A DNA stretch of 64,000 nucleotides from Rhodohalobacter mucosus (GTDB lineage: Bacteria > Bacteroidota > Rhodothermia > Balneolales > Balneolaceae): contig NZ_QGGB01000007.1 of assembly GCF_003150675.1 (NCBI RefSeq), positions 62,001-126,000 of the forward strand, written 5' to 3'. The notes beneath the pieces are model-generated. The model saw only the letters and a list, made by a program, of their open reading frames with translations. It did not search any database and had not been told where the DNA came from. Both the position numbers and the translations under genes were made by a program. Shown here piece by piece: positions 1 to 8,318 of the stretch (positions are counted from its first letter, which is position 1; each line of letters begins with the position of its first letter).

Positions 1-1676
1 TGTATCAGACTTTGCTCACGATCTACCTGTTTAAATACCGAACCCTGAGCAACTTGAGTATCATATTTTTGGGCATACTCGTCTCGTTTTTCCGGAAGCA
101 AATATTTGAGGGGAGCATAAGCCGCTAAATTTAATTTCCTAATTTCTCTGTTTATCTCTTTAAGGGGAGGGAACTCATTCTTAAGATCAATATCAGGCTT
201 CTTGTTGATTGGCTTCAATCTTTCCGGAAATGTCCCAAAATCTTCACCTTTGAAATACTTAGTAATGTGCTTTCTCGATCTTGCAATAGTGAGTAAATCA
301 AGCAGTTTGAAATAATCAAAGTTCAGAGCATCTAATAGGGATTCGGTGGTTCGTTGCTCAGCTTCAAAATTCTGCCACTGATTGAATTTAGTTTGTGCCT
401 TTTTGAGGGTTTGCTCAATGCTATGAATGCCTGACTCATATAATGCGTCGTCGCTGCCTTCAGTTATAAAAGCCACCTGATTCTTAAGGTCATTCATTCG
501 GTTATTTACCGGGGTAGCCGAAAGCATTAATACTTTAGTCTTAACACCGCTTTTTATTATCTGGTGCATGAGCTTCCCGTAGCGGGTTACTCCATCTTTT
601 TTTGGCGGATTATTTCTAAAGTTATGTGATTCATCAATTACAATTAAATCATAAGTGCCCCAATTCACAGTCTCCAGATTGATATCACCTGACATACCAC
701 CATCCCTGGTAAGATCGGTATGGTTCAATACATCATAATTAAAGCGATCTTCAGCGAATAAATTTCTTTTATCATTTAATGTATAAATAGTCCAGTTATC
801 TCGGAGTTTCTTTGGAGCTAATACAAGAACTCGATCATTTCTCAACTCATAATACTTTATCACTGCAAGCGCCTCAAAGGTCTTTCCTAACCCTACACTA
901 TCCGCTATGATACATCCATTATGCTGCTCAATTTTACTAATGGCACTGATTACTCCGTCAATTTGAAATTTGTATAGTTTATTCCAAACCAGCGTGTTTT
1001 TTATGCCGGTACGAGTTTTCATAACCCGTTCCTCATCAATCAGATCTAATGAGTCCTTAAAAAGGTGATAGAGCGTTTGAAAGTATAATTTCTGAGGAGA
1101 TCTTGGCTTGTAAATGCTTTTTAATGAGTCAGAAAGTAATTCCATTGCTTCTTTACCGGAACCAGTATTATTCCATATTTGCTGAAACCAATTATTAAGC
1201 CGAAGCACATTATCATCATCCTCAAATAAACTATTCATCTCATGGCCAGAAGAAGGGATAACCCCAAGGCCAGAACTTGTTAATGTTGATGAACCATTAA
1301 TAACAGAATGTTCTCCCCCATCTTGAAACACCTCATAGTGGTTCGCATTTAGTGGGTCATAAGAACCTTTTACTTCTACTTTATCATTAAGCCATTCATC
1401 AAATTGCTTTGCCAAAGCTTGTACTGTAAGTTCATTTCGCAGCTCACGATCATTGACATCTCCGAGAATAGGAGGCAGGCCTTCAAGTTCCTCTGGAAAC
1501 ATATCTTTCAGAGAAATCAACAGCTTTACAGATTCAACCTGATTGAGCTCTTCACTAATAGCTGAATATCCAAACAAAGACAATTTTCTTGTTATGATAT
1601 TCAGTTTGTCCCCTTTACCAATAGCTTTTTTTAAAGCATCAAGTACACGCCCGTTGTCTCTGTTGTCTAAAATCAT
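1..1676 (-). CDS. SNF2-type DEAD/DEAH helicase with PLD-like N-terminus (partial, 3' end off window)
   Basis: About 558 N-terminal codons of a large SF2 ATPase are present; the gene runs off the left edge. The first ~140 residues look like a phospholipase-D-fold domain ending in a GSSTLTSSGL motif (about residues 125-135). The expected HxK catalytic pair reads H113-Y-E115, so the nuclease site is probably degenerate. The ATPase core follows: motif I DSVGLGKT (about 260-266), motif II DESH (about 348) and motif III LSATPVNN (about 386). C-terminal helicase motifs V-VI would lie outside the window. PLD/SNF2 proteins of this kind are common cargo of mobile and defence islands, which fits the neighbours. 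The ATG overlaps the stop of a short upstream reading frame (ATGA), suggesting it was once the second gene of a coupled pair. Confidence 0.85.
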   Translation of the reverse strand, partial: MILDNRDNGRVLDALKKAIGKGDKLNIITRKLSLFGYSAISEELNQVESVKLLISLKDMFPEELEGLPPILGDVNDRELRNELTVQALAKQFDEWLNDKVEVKGSYDPLNANHYEVFQDGGEHSVINGSSTLTSSGLGVIPSSGHEMNSLFEDDDNVLRLNNWFQQIWNNTGSGKEAMELLSDSLKSIYKPRSPQKLYFQTLYHLFKDSLDLIDEERVMKTRTGIKNTLVWNKLYKFQIDGVISAISKIEQHNGCIIADSVGLGKTFEALAVIKYYELRNDRVLVLAPKKLRDNWTIYTLNDKRNLFAEDRFNYDVLNHTDLTRDGGMSGDINLETVNWGTYDLIVIDESHNFRNNPPKKDGVTRYGKLMHQIIKSGVKTKVLMLSATPVNNRMNDLKNQVAFITEGSDDALYESGIHSIEQTLKKAQTKFNQWQNFEAEQRTTESLLDALNFDYFKLLDLLTIARSRKHITKYFKGEDFGTFPERLKPINKKPDIDLKNEFPPLKEINREIRKLNLAAYAPLKYLLPEKRDEYAQKYDTQVAQGSVFKQVDREQSLI

Positions 1677-1795
1677 TTATTAATTAACTTCTTTGCTAAT
1701 TTATACTCCCGATCAAACGGCACCTTCTCTATCCGAAATAATAATTTGGCAATGCAATCGCTCAACTTACGTAATAATAGGTAAATACTATTTAG
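1673..1795 (-). pseudogene. C-terminal remnant of a gene coupled to the helicase
   Basis: A 40-codon open frame with no start codon ends in a TGA that overlaps the helicase ATG. Its translation (…SDCIAKLLFRIEKVPF…KKLINK) has the composition of a real protein tail rather than of random sequence. An in-frame stop lies immediately upstream. I infer the decayed 3' end of a gene that used to precede the helicase. The family is not recognised and chance cannot be excluded. Confidence 0.3.
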
Positions 1796-2000
1796 TCACA
1801 TAAACTAATTCTCTTAATAGATAGTATATGGTACCTGTTTTTTGGTAATCGTTTCAAGTTATATCTACTCGAACAATTTCTATTGCATTTTTTTAATTCT
1901 TAGTGTGGAATATCCGAAATGTACTGTAATGTGCTCACCGAGTACGTGAATACCGCTTGGCTGACATCATGTCGTTATGAAACATCCATCAAATTTGTCA

Positions 2001-2441
2001 TTAAGATAAAATGAAGCATTCATCACTTGTGATATTTTTTAATGCACTTATCAAATCTATAAAAGGTTCCGTGTATTCAAGGACCATACTCTTATGTAAA
2101 TTTTTCGGATCCGGATACGCATTATTACCATATATCTTGATAGAATTATCCTCATAGAATATTTCAAAAGACCATTGTGTACCATCTAAAACATCAGATT
2201 CGTAATGCCTTGACCAGTTCCAAATCTCGATCCTATTTAAGATTTCCCGAAATTGTATCCATTGTTGCTCAGATGGATTAAAGACTTCTTCTTCCATAAA
2301 TAAGTATGATAATCCACTGTAATATTTCAATTTATTTCGTTCCAGTTCAATTTTAAATGAGGGACCATCATAACCTCCAATTTCAAAAAGCAGTTTTTTT
2401 GGCACAATATTTAAGGAATTCTCTTGCATAGATATTTTCAT
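2001..2441 (-). CDS. hypothetical protein, accessory island
   Basis: A 146-residue soluble protein with no signal peptide or membrane segment. The central part (about residues 75-110) carries W-N-W, DGTQWSFEI and YGNNAYPD. This pattern recurs in small uncharacterised proteins of Bacteroidota, some of which sit next to toxin genes, but I cannot assign a family or function. The gene lies between the helicase and the replication module with about 200-300 bp of AT-rich DNA on its downstream side. Its base composition matches the AT-rich island rather than the core genome to the right. Confidence 0.6.
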   Translation of the reverse strand: MKISMQENSLNIVPKKLLFEIGGYDGPSFKIELERNKLKYYSGLSYLFMEEEVFNPSEQQWIQFREILNRIEIWNWSRHYESDVLDGTQWSFEIFYEDNSIKIYGNNAYPDPKNLHKSMVLEYTEPFIDLISALKNITSDECFILS

Positions 2442-2470
2442 TGGTTCAAACCGAATATGGTCATAAAAAA

Positions 2471-2731
2471 CTAATTGTGTAGAATTTTTAGCTTCATTTT
2501 AGCAATTTCCTCATCCACATCTTCTTTTCTAACAACTAAATGCGCCGGTCTATTTGTCCGAAAGTTCTGAGCGATAGGTTTCGGGCTTAAAAGCGGCCGT
2601 ACACAATCATAAAACATACTGCTTCGCATTCCGGTTTTCTCTTCTACATAGACCTGAGCCTGTTTTATTGTCATCACTTCCAGGTTTACCAGGTATTCGA
2701 TATCAGTATTGTCTTTTTTTGTCATAATCAT
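2471..2731 (-). CDS. small putative DNA-binding protein (excisionase/HTH-like)
   Basis: An 86-residue charged protein. The N-terminal half (MTIKQAQVYVEEKTG…SSMFYD) resembles the winged-helix start of MerR/excisionase-type proteins, and the C-terminus has the VRKEDVDEEI pattern that often closes such domains. It could act as a recombination directionality factor or local regulator for the island; this is inferred from size, shape and context only. The next gene upstream on the same strand is the SF3 helicase, separated by the iteron cluster. Two ATGs near the start (codons 1 and 3) are both possible. Confidence 0.5.
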   Translation of the reverse strand: MIMTKKDNTDIEYLVNLEVMTIKQAQVYVEEKTGMRSSMFYDCVRPLLSPKPIAQNFRTNRPAHLVVRKEDVDEEIAKMKLKILHN

Positions 2732-2825
2732 GGGTAGTTAGTTAGTTATTGATGTTAGGTGCTGCCTTAAATATTAAACCTGCTTTTCTTAAAAAGTCCG
2801 GTTTGTGTGGCTGTTGCTGTAATTT

Positions 2826-3106
2826 GTTTCAAAAAGGAAAAAACGACGTTTATTCTTATGGAATGGCCGTTTTTGTTGAAACAGTTGTGGAAACATTGCT
2901 GTTTCAAGTTGATTTTAGTTTTAATTGGATACAATAAATTCAGATACTTACGATCTTCGATTTTGAAACTTTCTTGAAACATGAATGTTACCATTACAGG
3001 AGTCAATGTTTCAGCCGGTTTCAAAGAAGTTTCAAGAAAATGTTTCATAAAAAGTGTGTTTATAATGATTTTAAGTTCGTTTTATACCTTTTGAAACATT
3101 GAAACA
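2826..3106. repeat. GTTTCAA/TTGAAAC iteron-like cluster
   Basis: About ten copies of the heptamer GTTTCAA or its complement lie within 280 bp: 2826, 2876 (complement), 2901, 2963 (c), 2974 (c), 3018, 3029, 3092 (c) and 3100 (c), plus near copies GTTTCA at 3008 and 3042. No convincing gene lies here, although short frames cross it. The cluster sits just downstream of the replicative helicase gene. It could be a replication origin or the binding array of an island-encoded protein. Confidence 0.6.
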
Positions 3107-3155
3107 GAGATTTTCCAACTTTCACCGATCTCATATTACTGGTTAAAAAAATATG

Positions 3156-5507
3156 TCAGAATGGAGCTGACTCTTCATCAAGTGACTCTGTGTTTTTGGG
3201 TTGCAGGTCATCCTCTTCTTCGACAATTCCATTTTTCATCTTATAGGTTGTCCAGTCCGAGCTTCCAACCGGTCTGAACTTGTCCCAGTTAAAGGCATTT
3301 CTGAAAATTTCGATCTCTACCGCTTTAGGGATGGAATAGCCTCTTTGCCGGGTATAACCCATCGCAAATCCGGAGGCTGACTCGCCGATTGCCCAATTCA
3401 CGACCTTTAGATCGCCATTTTTTCCTAAATCGCTCAAGTCTTTCAACTTCTCATCCACGATATCCTTTCTGACAAGGCTATCGGTTCCACGTTTTTCCTG
3501 TTCGTAGATATCCCAAACTGCTTTCGCCCAGAACTTCAACCGGCCGTCTTCCATCCAGTTAAAATGGACAGTGGTGATTTTCTGCGCCTGAATAAGCGTA
3601 CCAATAGAGTCGATGTAATCGGAAAGCGGATCATGTCTTGCAGCAATTACCGCATTTCGAACGATTTCTTTACGTATAAAGCCAAAAAGCTTTTTATCAA
3701 TTAGCCCATCAATGCGGTCATGTAGTTTCTCCTGGATCAGTGTTTTGAATGATTCATCATCACTCTTTTCCAGCTCCCGGAATTCCAGTTCTACGTTGCT
3801 AATCTCCCGTCTGTACTCCGGTTTTAGCCAATGGTACACGGTGAGCAGTGAAGCAAACTGACTAATTTGTCGATCCTGAAGAACCGCATTTGAATCTCGT
3901 TGAGCAATATCCTGCTTAACCGTATCTCGGAGGTAGGATCTCATTCTATCGAGATCCCAGACAAATAGCTTTCGGTCAACCAGGTAGTAGTTCTGCATGT
4001 AGGAGATCATCAAAAGCTGAAGGATCTCTTTATTTTGCATCAGCCATTTCACATGTTGCTCCGGCCCACGAATGCTCTTCTTGTACTCGTAAATCAATGA
4101 CCGACTGAGCAGATGATCCGTGGCCGGTTTAAAGTTACTGCAAAACAGAGGCATGGTGCGCACCTCTTTGCGCTCCTTACCCCATTTATTCCCTTTTTTG
4201 ATGTTGGTTGGCCGGGGTTTAAGTTCGAACCAGGAGTTCCAGGTCTGATCTTCAATCTTCGCCTGTTTCCCCGGTACCTGGGGAACGTGCTCATCGATCC
4301 ACTGGGGGATCTGGGATTTCATTTCCAGGGCTTCATCCACCGAACGTGGCGGTGGCGTGTTCAAACTGTCCAGGTAATTAATTCCAAAGAAGTCCAGAAT
4401 ACGTTTTGCAACCTCACCTTTACCTACGTTTCCCTCTCCATACAGATACAAAAAGATGATATGCTTGAAGTGGCCATAGATTTCATCAAAGTAGATGTAG
4501 CTGAAGATGTAGGATAGAATGAGCTTTCCCCATTGATCAAACTCGCTATCTCCCCCAACCATTTTACAGAAGTGATACTCTACCTCTTTAAACTTCTCTT
4601 CGAAGCGTTCATCATCAAACAGCATCCGCATCGCTTTCTTGTAGTGCCCGGATGGATCGGCTACTCCTAACTCAAAGTGGGGGAGGTGTACAGCATCATC
4701 GGGTGGTTTAATGAACTTGTTATCACCAACGGGGAATGCGCCATCCTGAAGGGCAATTAACTGTAGTTGCTGGCCGGTTTTCTTGGGAAAGTTGATCAGA
4801 ACATTTCCGGCCAGAAAGTATTTCTCATTTTCAAAGGTAATGAAGCCGTAGTGATCGTACTCCCGGACGATCCTTGGTTTGTAGTAATGGTTGACATGCG
4901 ACCAGAAGCTGCGCATCTCCTCATTCCTCATGTTTTTCACTTCCAGAACATCCTTTTCCCAAACAGCTTTGGAAAACTCCTCAACGCTGTGGGTTTGACC
5001 GGGTTCAAACAGAAAGGGTTTGTAGATCGCTTCCTTAAACTTGAAGTATCGAATTCTGCCTTCATAGCTTCGATCCCAATCCTGGGTTTCAGAATTCCAC
5101 TTCTCAATGATCGAGTCCAGGAGGATGTCAAATTCCGTTACTACGATATTGTCACTGCCTTTTCTTCGGAACCATCGGTAGGTTTCATAATCCCTGAAAT
5201 ACTCCAGGCTATCCTGCTCGGCCTTCCACTGATCTTTCCATCGTTCAAACTCCACCTCCAGACGAATCTCCGCTTCCTGAATAGTGGCATCGTTTTTATA
5301 AGCCACGTACTCTGCCAGAGTGATGTAATTTCCTTTAGAATCATGGCAGCGGCCTTCATCCAGGTTTATTTCCAGATCAAAGCCTCCATGAATGATATTT
5401 TCTGCATTCGATATGACGGTCTGGTTCTCGTAAATATGTTGAAAATCGTCATACTCTCTTTTGAGCAGCCACCGCCAAAAATCTGCGTTATATGTTTCTA
5501 CCTGCAT
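3156..5507 (-). CDS. SF3/D5-type replicative helicase (phage/plasmid primase-helicase family)
   Basis: A 783-residue protein. A P-loop GEGNVGKG lies at about residue 357, preceded by the hydrophobic strand IIFLYLY. An acidic Walker-B-like WIDEH sits near residue 402, an SF3-style sensor strand ending in CSN near 460, and an arginine-containing LSRSLIYEY next. This order matches SF3 helicases of phages, satellites and integrative plasmids, where the protein unwinds the origin as a hexamer. The N-terminal 330 residues are not recognised and may hold a degenerate primase or origin-binding part. It overlaps the CHC2 primase gene by 10 bp, so the two are probably translationally coupled as primase and helicase. 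The C-terminus is acidic. Confidence 0.75.
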   Translation of the reverse strand: MQVETYNADFWRWLLKREYDDFQHIYENQTVISNAENIIHGGFDLEINLDEGRCHDSKGNYITLAEYVAYKNDATIQEAEIRLEVEFERWKDQWKAEQDSLEYFRDYETYRWFRRKGSDNIVVTEFDILLDSIIEKWNSETQDWDRSYEGRIRYFKFKEAIYKPFLFEPGQTHSVEEFSKAVWEKDVLEVKNMRNEEMRSFWSHVNHYYKPRIVREYDHYGFITFENEKYFLAGNVLINFPKKTGQQLQLIALQDGAFPVGDNKFIKPPDDAVHLPHFELGVADPSGHYKKAMRMLFDDERFEEKFKEVEYHFCKMVGGDSEFDQWGKLILSYIFSYIYFDEIYGHFKHIIFLYLYGEGNVGKGEVAKRILDFFGINYLDSLNTPPPRSVDEALEMKSQIPQWIDEHVPQVPGKQAKIEDQTWNSWFELKPRPTNIKKGNKWGKERKEVRTMPLFCSNFKPATDHLLSRSLIYEYKKSIRGPEQHVKWLMQNKEILQLLMISYMQNYYLVDRKLFVWDLDRMRSYLRDTVKQDIAQRDSNAVLQDRQISQFASLLTVYHWLKPEYRREISNVELEFRELEKSDDESFKTLIQEKLHDRIDGLIDKKLFGFIRKEIVRNAVIAARHDPLSDYIDSIGTLIQAQKITTVHFNWMEDGRLKFWAKAVWDIYEQEKRGTDSLVRKDIVDEKLKDLSDLGKNGDLKVVNWAIGESASGFAMGYTRQRGYSIPKAVEIEIFRNAFNWDKFRPVGSSDWTTYKMKNGIVEEEDDLQPKNTESLDEESAPF

Positions 5508-6265
5508 TCTTTCACCTCAGATTCTGGAGTCTTCTTATTCGAGTACTCAGTGATGTATACTGATCGAGTTAAAGCATCCGGAATTGTGGCCAGTAGTTTA
5601 ATGATATCGCTATGGCTGGGTTGTACGAATTCAATCACATAATGTATCCAGTCCATAGATATTCCATCAGCTGGTACTGTTATAGTGAATCCAGCATCCA
5701 GAGCAGCTTTTATGCAATCCTGGCTACTTTCCCAGTTGGTATTACGAATAACCAATTCACATCGATCGGTGTACTTTCGTAATGCATTGGCCTGGTCTTT
5801 CTGAAGTGGCGGAGATACTTTTACTGTTGGTGTGTTTTTAAATATATCCGCTGGCGTATCATCACAAATCACGGTAACGCATCCGGCCTTTCGTATGTCT
5901 GACCGAACATCTTTAAGATTAGGAATGGGTTCCTTTCCTCTAAATCTCTGTTCGGCTTTACCAGAACTATCTTTTTCAATGGAAATATGAAACCGGTCAG
6001 CGAACTGGTAGATCACCTCATGAAACTCTTTACCTTCGATACGCATCAAAAAATCGATGGCATCACCACCAAGTCCGCATCCGAAGCATTTATAAATGCC
6101 TTTCTGATCGGATACGTGAAAGGAGGGTGTCTTTTCTTCATGGAATGGGCAGCAGCCTTTCATTCCGTTCCCGGATCGCTTCAGCTCAACATAGTCTGAA
6201 ACGATACCGGTTATGTCATCACGGGAGAGATCCCGGATCTGATTGATTGCTTGTGTAAATGTCAT
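5498..6265 (-). CDS. CHC2 zinc-finger DNA primase-like protein
   Basis: A 255-residue protein beginning with a DnaG-type zinc ribbon: C39-x2-H42-x17-C60-x2-C63, with PFHEEKTPSFHV between the pairs and GGDAIDFLM after them. This exactly matches the CHC2 spacing. A full TOPRIM catalytic core is not obvious; residues 125-240 look like a shortened TOPRIM-like alpha/beta region (VTVICDDTPADIF…). The protein may therefore supply template recognition to the adjacent SF3 helicase, or be a minimal primase. It lies in a minus-strand operon between three small regulators and the helicase. Confidence 0.8.
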   Translation of the reverse strand: MTFTQAINQIRDLSRDDITGIVSDYVELKRSGNGMKGCCPFHEEKTPSFHVSDQKGIYKCFGCGLGGDAIDFLMRIEGKEFHEVIYQFADRFHISIEKDSSGKAEQRFRGKEPIPNLKDVRSDIRKAGCVTVICDDTPADIFKNTPTVKVSPPLQKDQANALRKYTDRCELVIRNTNWESSQDCIKAALDAGFTITVPADGISMDWIHYVIEFVQPSHSDIIKLLATIPDALTRSVYITEYSNKKTPESEVKECR

Positions 6266-6313
6266 AGTACAGGTACCCCGTAAATTTTCTTCATTTCGAT
6301 AATCAGTTACTAT

Positions 6314-6544
6314 TTATCGATTGTTGTGGTAGTTACGCAGTTCGAGTTGAGCCTTGGCTAAAATCTCTGCGGTAGTTTTAATATCCAGTGGTTCGGTAGG
6401 TGAGACGGTAGATGCAAACAGCTGGAGGTCTTCAGCTTCATATAAGATGGAAGCGATAAACCAAACCGTTGCCCTAATGTCATCCCGACCAATCGTGATA
6501 TTCTTGTCTTTTGCAATAATGGTCATGCTATTGATGTTGCTCAT
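6314..6544 (-). CDS. small hypothetical protein of the island operon
   Basis: A 76-residue protein using the ATG that forms an ATGA overlap with the preceding gene; an ATG three codons earlier is also available. It contains ITIGRDDIRATVWFIASILY in its middle and no recognisable motif. The coupling and position between a winged-helix gene and the primase mark it as part of the early operon of the mobile element. No function is assigned. Confidence 0.55.
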   Translation of the reverse strand: MSNINSMTIIAKDKNITIGRDDIRATVWFIASILYEAEDLQLFASTVSPTEPLDIKTTAEILAKAQLELRNYHNNR

Positions 6545-6798
6545 TTTCCCCAACGCTCCAGTTCGGAAAAATGAATCAGGTACCGTCCGGTCGGTGATTT
6601 TTTGAATTTTGATATGTTTCCTTTTCCCACATAGTTAGTAACGGTTCTATGCTGAAGGTTGGCTCGGTCGGCAAATTCTTTTGTGTCTAACCATTCGGAC
6701 TGTGGGATGGCATCGTGAACTAACCCTTTGACGTATTCAAGCTGACTTTCCAGACTATCTATGGCTTTAAATAGTTTTTGTTGTTTATCTGAGATCAC
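6541..6798 (-). CDS. helix-turn-helix (excisionase family) DNA-binding protein
   Basis: 85 residues. An N-terminal coiled helix (QKLFKAIDSLESQLEYVKG) is followed by a MerR/excisionase-like winged helix: EWLDTKEFADRANLQHRTVTNY, then GRYLIHFSELERW. This is the HTH_17 layout of Bacteroidota excisionase and regulatory proteins. It overlaps the upstream gene by 14 bp and the downstream gene by 4 bp. A role as an early regulator or excisionase is inferred from family and context. Confidence 0.7.
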   Translation of the reverse strand: MISDKQQKLFKAIDSLESQLEYVKGLVHDAIPQSEWLDTKEFADRANLQHRTVTNYVGKGNISKFKKSPTGRYLIHFSELERWGK

Positions 6799-7045
6799 GG
6801 GCTACCTCCATTTCTTGCCAAAATGAAGGGTTTTCCTTTCTACTGTCCGCAATGAAGTTTTTAATTGCGTCTCTTAACCAGGGTGTATTTTCGTGATGTT
6901 GGGCTACTCTTATGACTGCTGTATGGCTTACGCCACGAACCCCATTTGGCCTTACAACACTTTCTGCAAACTCTTTGAGCTGCATGTGATTCAGTGTTAG
7001 TGCAAGCTTTAGATCCCAATGGAGGTTGTGTTTTTTAATTGACAT
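6785..7045 (-). CDS. small putative DNA-binding protein, first gene of island operon
   Basis: 86 residues. The stretch LTLNHMQLKEFAESV…GVSHTAVIRVAQHHENTPWLRDAIKNFI looks like a helix-turn-helix with a recognition helix around SHTAVIRVA, and the tail is typical of phage Cro-like or ner-like regulators. It is the promoter-proximal gene of the minus-strand replication operon and is divergent from the repressor gene, as Cro-like genes commonly are. The family is not firmly recognised. Confidence 0.6.
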   Translation of the reverse strand: MSIKKHNLHWDLKLALTLNHMQLKEFAESVVRPNGVRGVSHTAVIRVAQHHENTPWLRDAIKNFIADSRKENPSFWQEMEVARDLR

Positions 7046-7052
7046 AAAATTC

Positions 7053-7076
7053 GTTAATTACATATGTTAGTTACAT
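7053..7076. promoter_or_regulatory. putative operator in the divergent repressor/operon region
   Basis: Two direct copies, GTTAATTACAT and GTTAGTTACAT, are offset by 13 bp and centred on an imperfect palindrome around ACATATGT. They lie between the divergent starts at 7045 (minus) and 7119 (plus). This is where a CI-type repressor would be expected to bind. The assignment is inference. Confidence 0.45.
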
Positions 7077-7118
7077 CCGTTTGAAAGCGGAGATGAAAAT
7101 AATCGTAAATAAACAATT

Positions 7119-7547
7119 TTGCCACGTAAATATTCAGATATAAACGAAATAGCTCGCCGGATCATCGCTTTAAGCGCTCTTTACCCAACTAATCGAGCAT
7201 TCTTAGATAAATGCGGAATTACGAATCATTCGTTAATAACCGATTTAAAGAAAAGAAGAATCAAAAATCCGGGTGCTGATATTCTGGTTAAGGTGGTAAA
7301 GGGATCGGGGTGCAGTGGATCCTGGTTGCTTACCGGACATGGTAATATGTTTGACAAAGCGACTACCTATATAGAAGAGGAGGTAGGGGTAAGCTATATC
7401 ATGATAAAAGAAACTTCGAACCTCATCGATGAATTTGAAAAAAGAATTGAAAGCGACGACTGTGAACTTACTGATGATCTACAATTAAAAATTTCCAAGT
7501 TGATGGTTAAGATTCTTGAACGGCGAATGGCAAAAGAATTACAATAA
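7119..7547 (+). CDS. phage-type repressor (CI-like, HTH N-terminus)
   Basis: A 142-residue protein. Residues 1-60 form an XRE-like helix-turn-helix (ARRIIALSALYPTNRAFLDKCGITNHSLITDLKK). The characteristic phrase GSWLLTGHGNMF follows, seen at the end of the DNA-binding domain in Bacteroidota prophage repressors. The C-terminal half is an acidic helical region without an S24 protease domain, so it is probably a non-cleavable repressor with a dimerisation helix. The start is TTG: the next upstream in-frame codon set contains a stop at 7110. It is divergent from the replication operon. Confidence 0.7.
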   Translation: MPRKYSDINEIARRIIALSALYPTNRAFLDKCGITNHSLITDLKKRRIKNPGADILVKVVKGSGCSGSWLLTGHGNMFDKATTYIEEEVGVSYIMIKETSNLIDEFEKRIESDDCELTDDLQLKISKLMVKILERRMAKELQ

Positions 7548-7771
7548 ACTTTTTTGAAGTACATAGAACAAAGTGCCTATATTCAAGAGCTAACAAATGT
7601 TAGCGAGTGGCAGTGATTGAAAATGATGACAGCAAACAAACGACATATCCCTTTTGGTGCCCATAACCGAACAATCGGAAAGGGTAAGAATTGCTTTGGT
7701 GTCCAAATTGGTGTCCATTTGTAATCACAAATCCCTGTGAGAGGGATAAAAACGCTGTTTATTACGTTGTA

Positions 7772-7845
7772 GGGCCCATAGCTCAGTTGGTCAGAGCAGT
7801 CGACTCATAATCGATTGGTCGCAGGTTCAAGTCCTGCCGGGCCCA
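7772..7845 (+). tRNA. tRNA-Ile2 (anticodon CAT, lysidine-modified type)
   Basis: A complete cloverleaf is visible: acceptor GGGCCCA/CGGGCCC with an A-C mismatch at its seventh pair, D arm GCTC…GAGC, anticodon loop CTCATAA, and T arm GCAGG-TTCAAGT-CCTGC. The GACTCATAATC anticodon context is that of tRNA-Ile2, which reads AUA after TilS makes lysidine, rather than of elongator Met. The CCA end is not encoded. tRNA genes are usual integration targets, but no duplicate of its 3' end is visible in the window. Confidence 0.9.
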
Positions 7846-7868
7846 CTACTTTATTTTGGGAAATATTC

Positions 7869-7887
7869 AGGGCAAAAATGCCCTTTT
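7869..7887 (+). terminator. rho-independent terminator after tRNA-Ile2
   Basis: A 6-bp stem AGGGCA/TGCCCT closes an AAAA loop and is followed by TTTT, 24 bp after the tRNA discriminator base. Confidence 0.65.
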
Positions 7888-7933
7888 ACGCACTTCTGAT
7901 CCCAAAAAAACCCTCAAAACTTACAGTTTGAAA

Positions 7934-7967
7934 GCGAGTGAAAGTGACTGGAAATGAGTCACTCGCT
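7934..7967. repeat. inverted repeat downstream of tRNA
   Basis: AGCGAGTG (7934-7941) pairs with CACTCGCT (7960-7967). A nested alternative AGTGACT/AGTCACT (7943-7949 and 7957-7963) gives a second mutually exclusive hairpin. Role unknown; it could be an island junction or a recombinase-binding site. Confidence 0.4.
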
Positions 7968-8060
7968 CACTTTTACTCCCATTTGTGGGGGCCATTTTTT
8001 GCTTGAATTCAGAACCCAAAAAAATGGCATATCTTAAAAAAGAGGAAAATACTATTACGC

Positions 8061-8233
8061 AAAGTGGCACACATCGATAGATGGGCAAAAAATGTCAACC
8101 CGGAAAGCTTTAGGCAACTAGACATAAAGACGTAGTTCAGTAGATGCTTAAAAAACTCCGTGAATTGGAGTTACTGGGTAAAATTGATCCGTTTGCACCC
8201 GGTTTTGATCCGAAGGAAGCATTAACGAGTTAG
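8061..8233 (+). pseudogene. broken reading frame remnant between tRNA and Fic gene
   Basis: Two fragments in different frames read like protein. One is a 24-codon piece from 8061 (KVAHIDRWAKNVNPESFRQL…) ending in TAG. The other is a 29-codon piece from an ATG at 8144 (MLKKLRELELLGKIDPFAP…) ending in TAG at 8231. A frameshift would join them. They may be the relic of an integrase or other island gene, but the family is not recognised. The rest of 7846-8318 holds no gene that I can see. Confidence 0.3.
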
Positions 8234-8318
8234 ATTTTCTACCTTAAAACCCGAATATTTAAATAAAACCTTTCTTAAACCCCGAAAGTTTAATATACTT
8301 TCAGTAAAAAGGCTTTTA

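Noticed and set aside
1680-2000. Left attachment site duplicating the tRNA-Ile2 3' end
   Set aside because: No copy of the TTCAAGTCCTGC region was found in the left part or elsewhere in the window.
2767-3048. 93-codon frame across the GTTTCAA cluster
   Set aside because: The translation is driven by the repeats and has no protein-like pattern; the DNA repeats explain the region better.
4767-5642. 291-codon plus-strand open frame opposite the helicase and primase
   Set aside because: It is an antisense shadow of two well-supported genes; composition is hydrophobic and without domain pattern.
7772-7845. tRNA-Met for the CAT anticodon
   Set aside because: The stem and GACTCATAATC context fit the Ile2 type read with lysidine; elongator and initiator Met have different arms.
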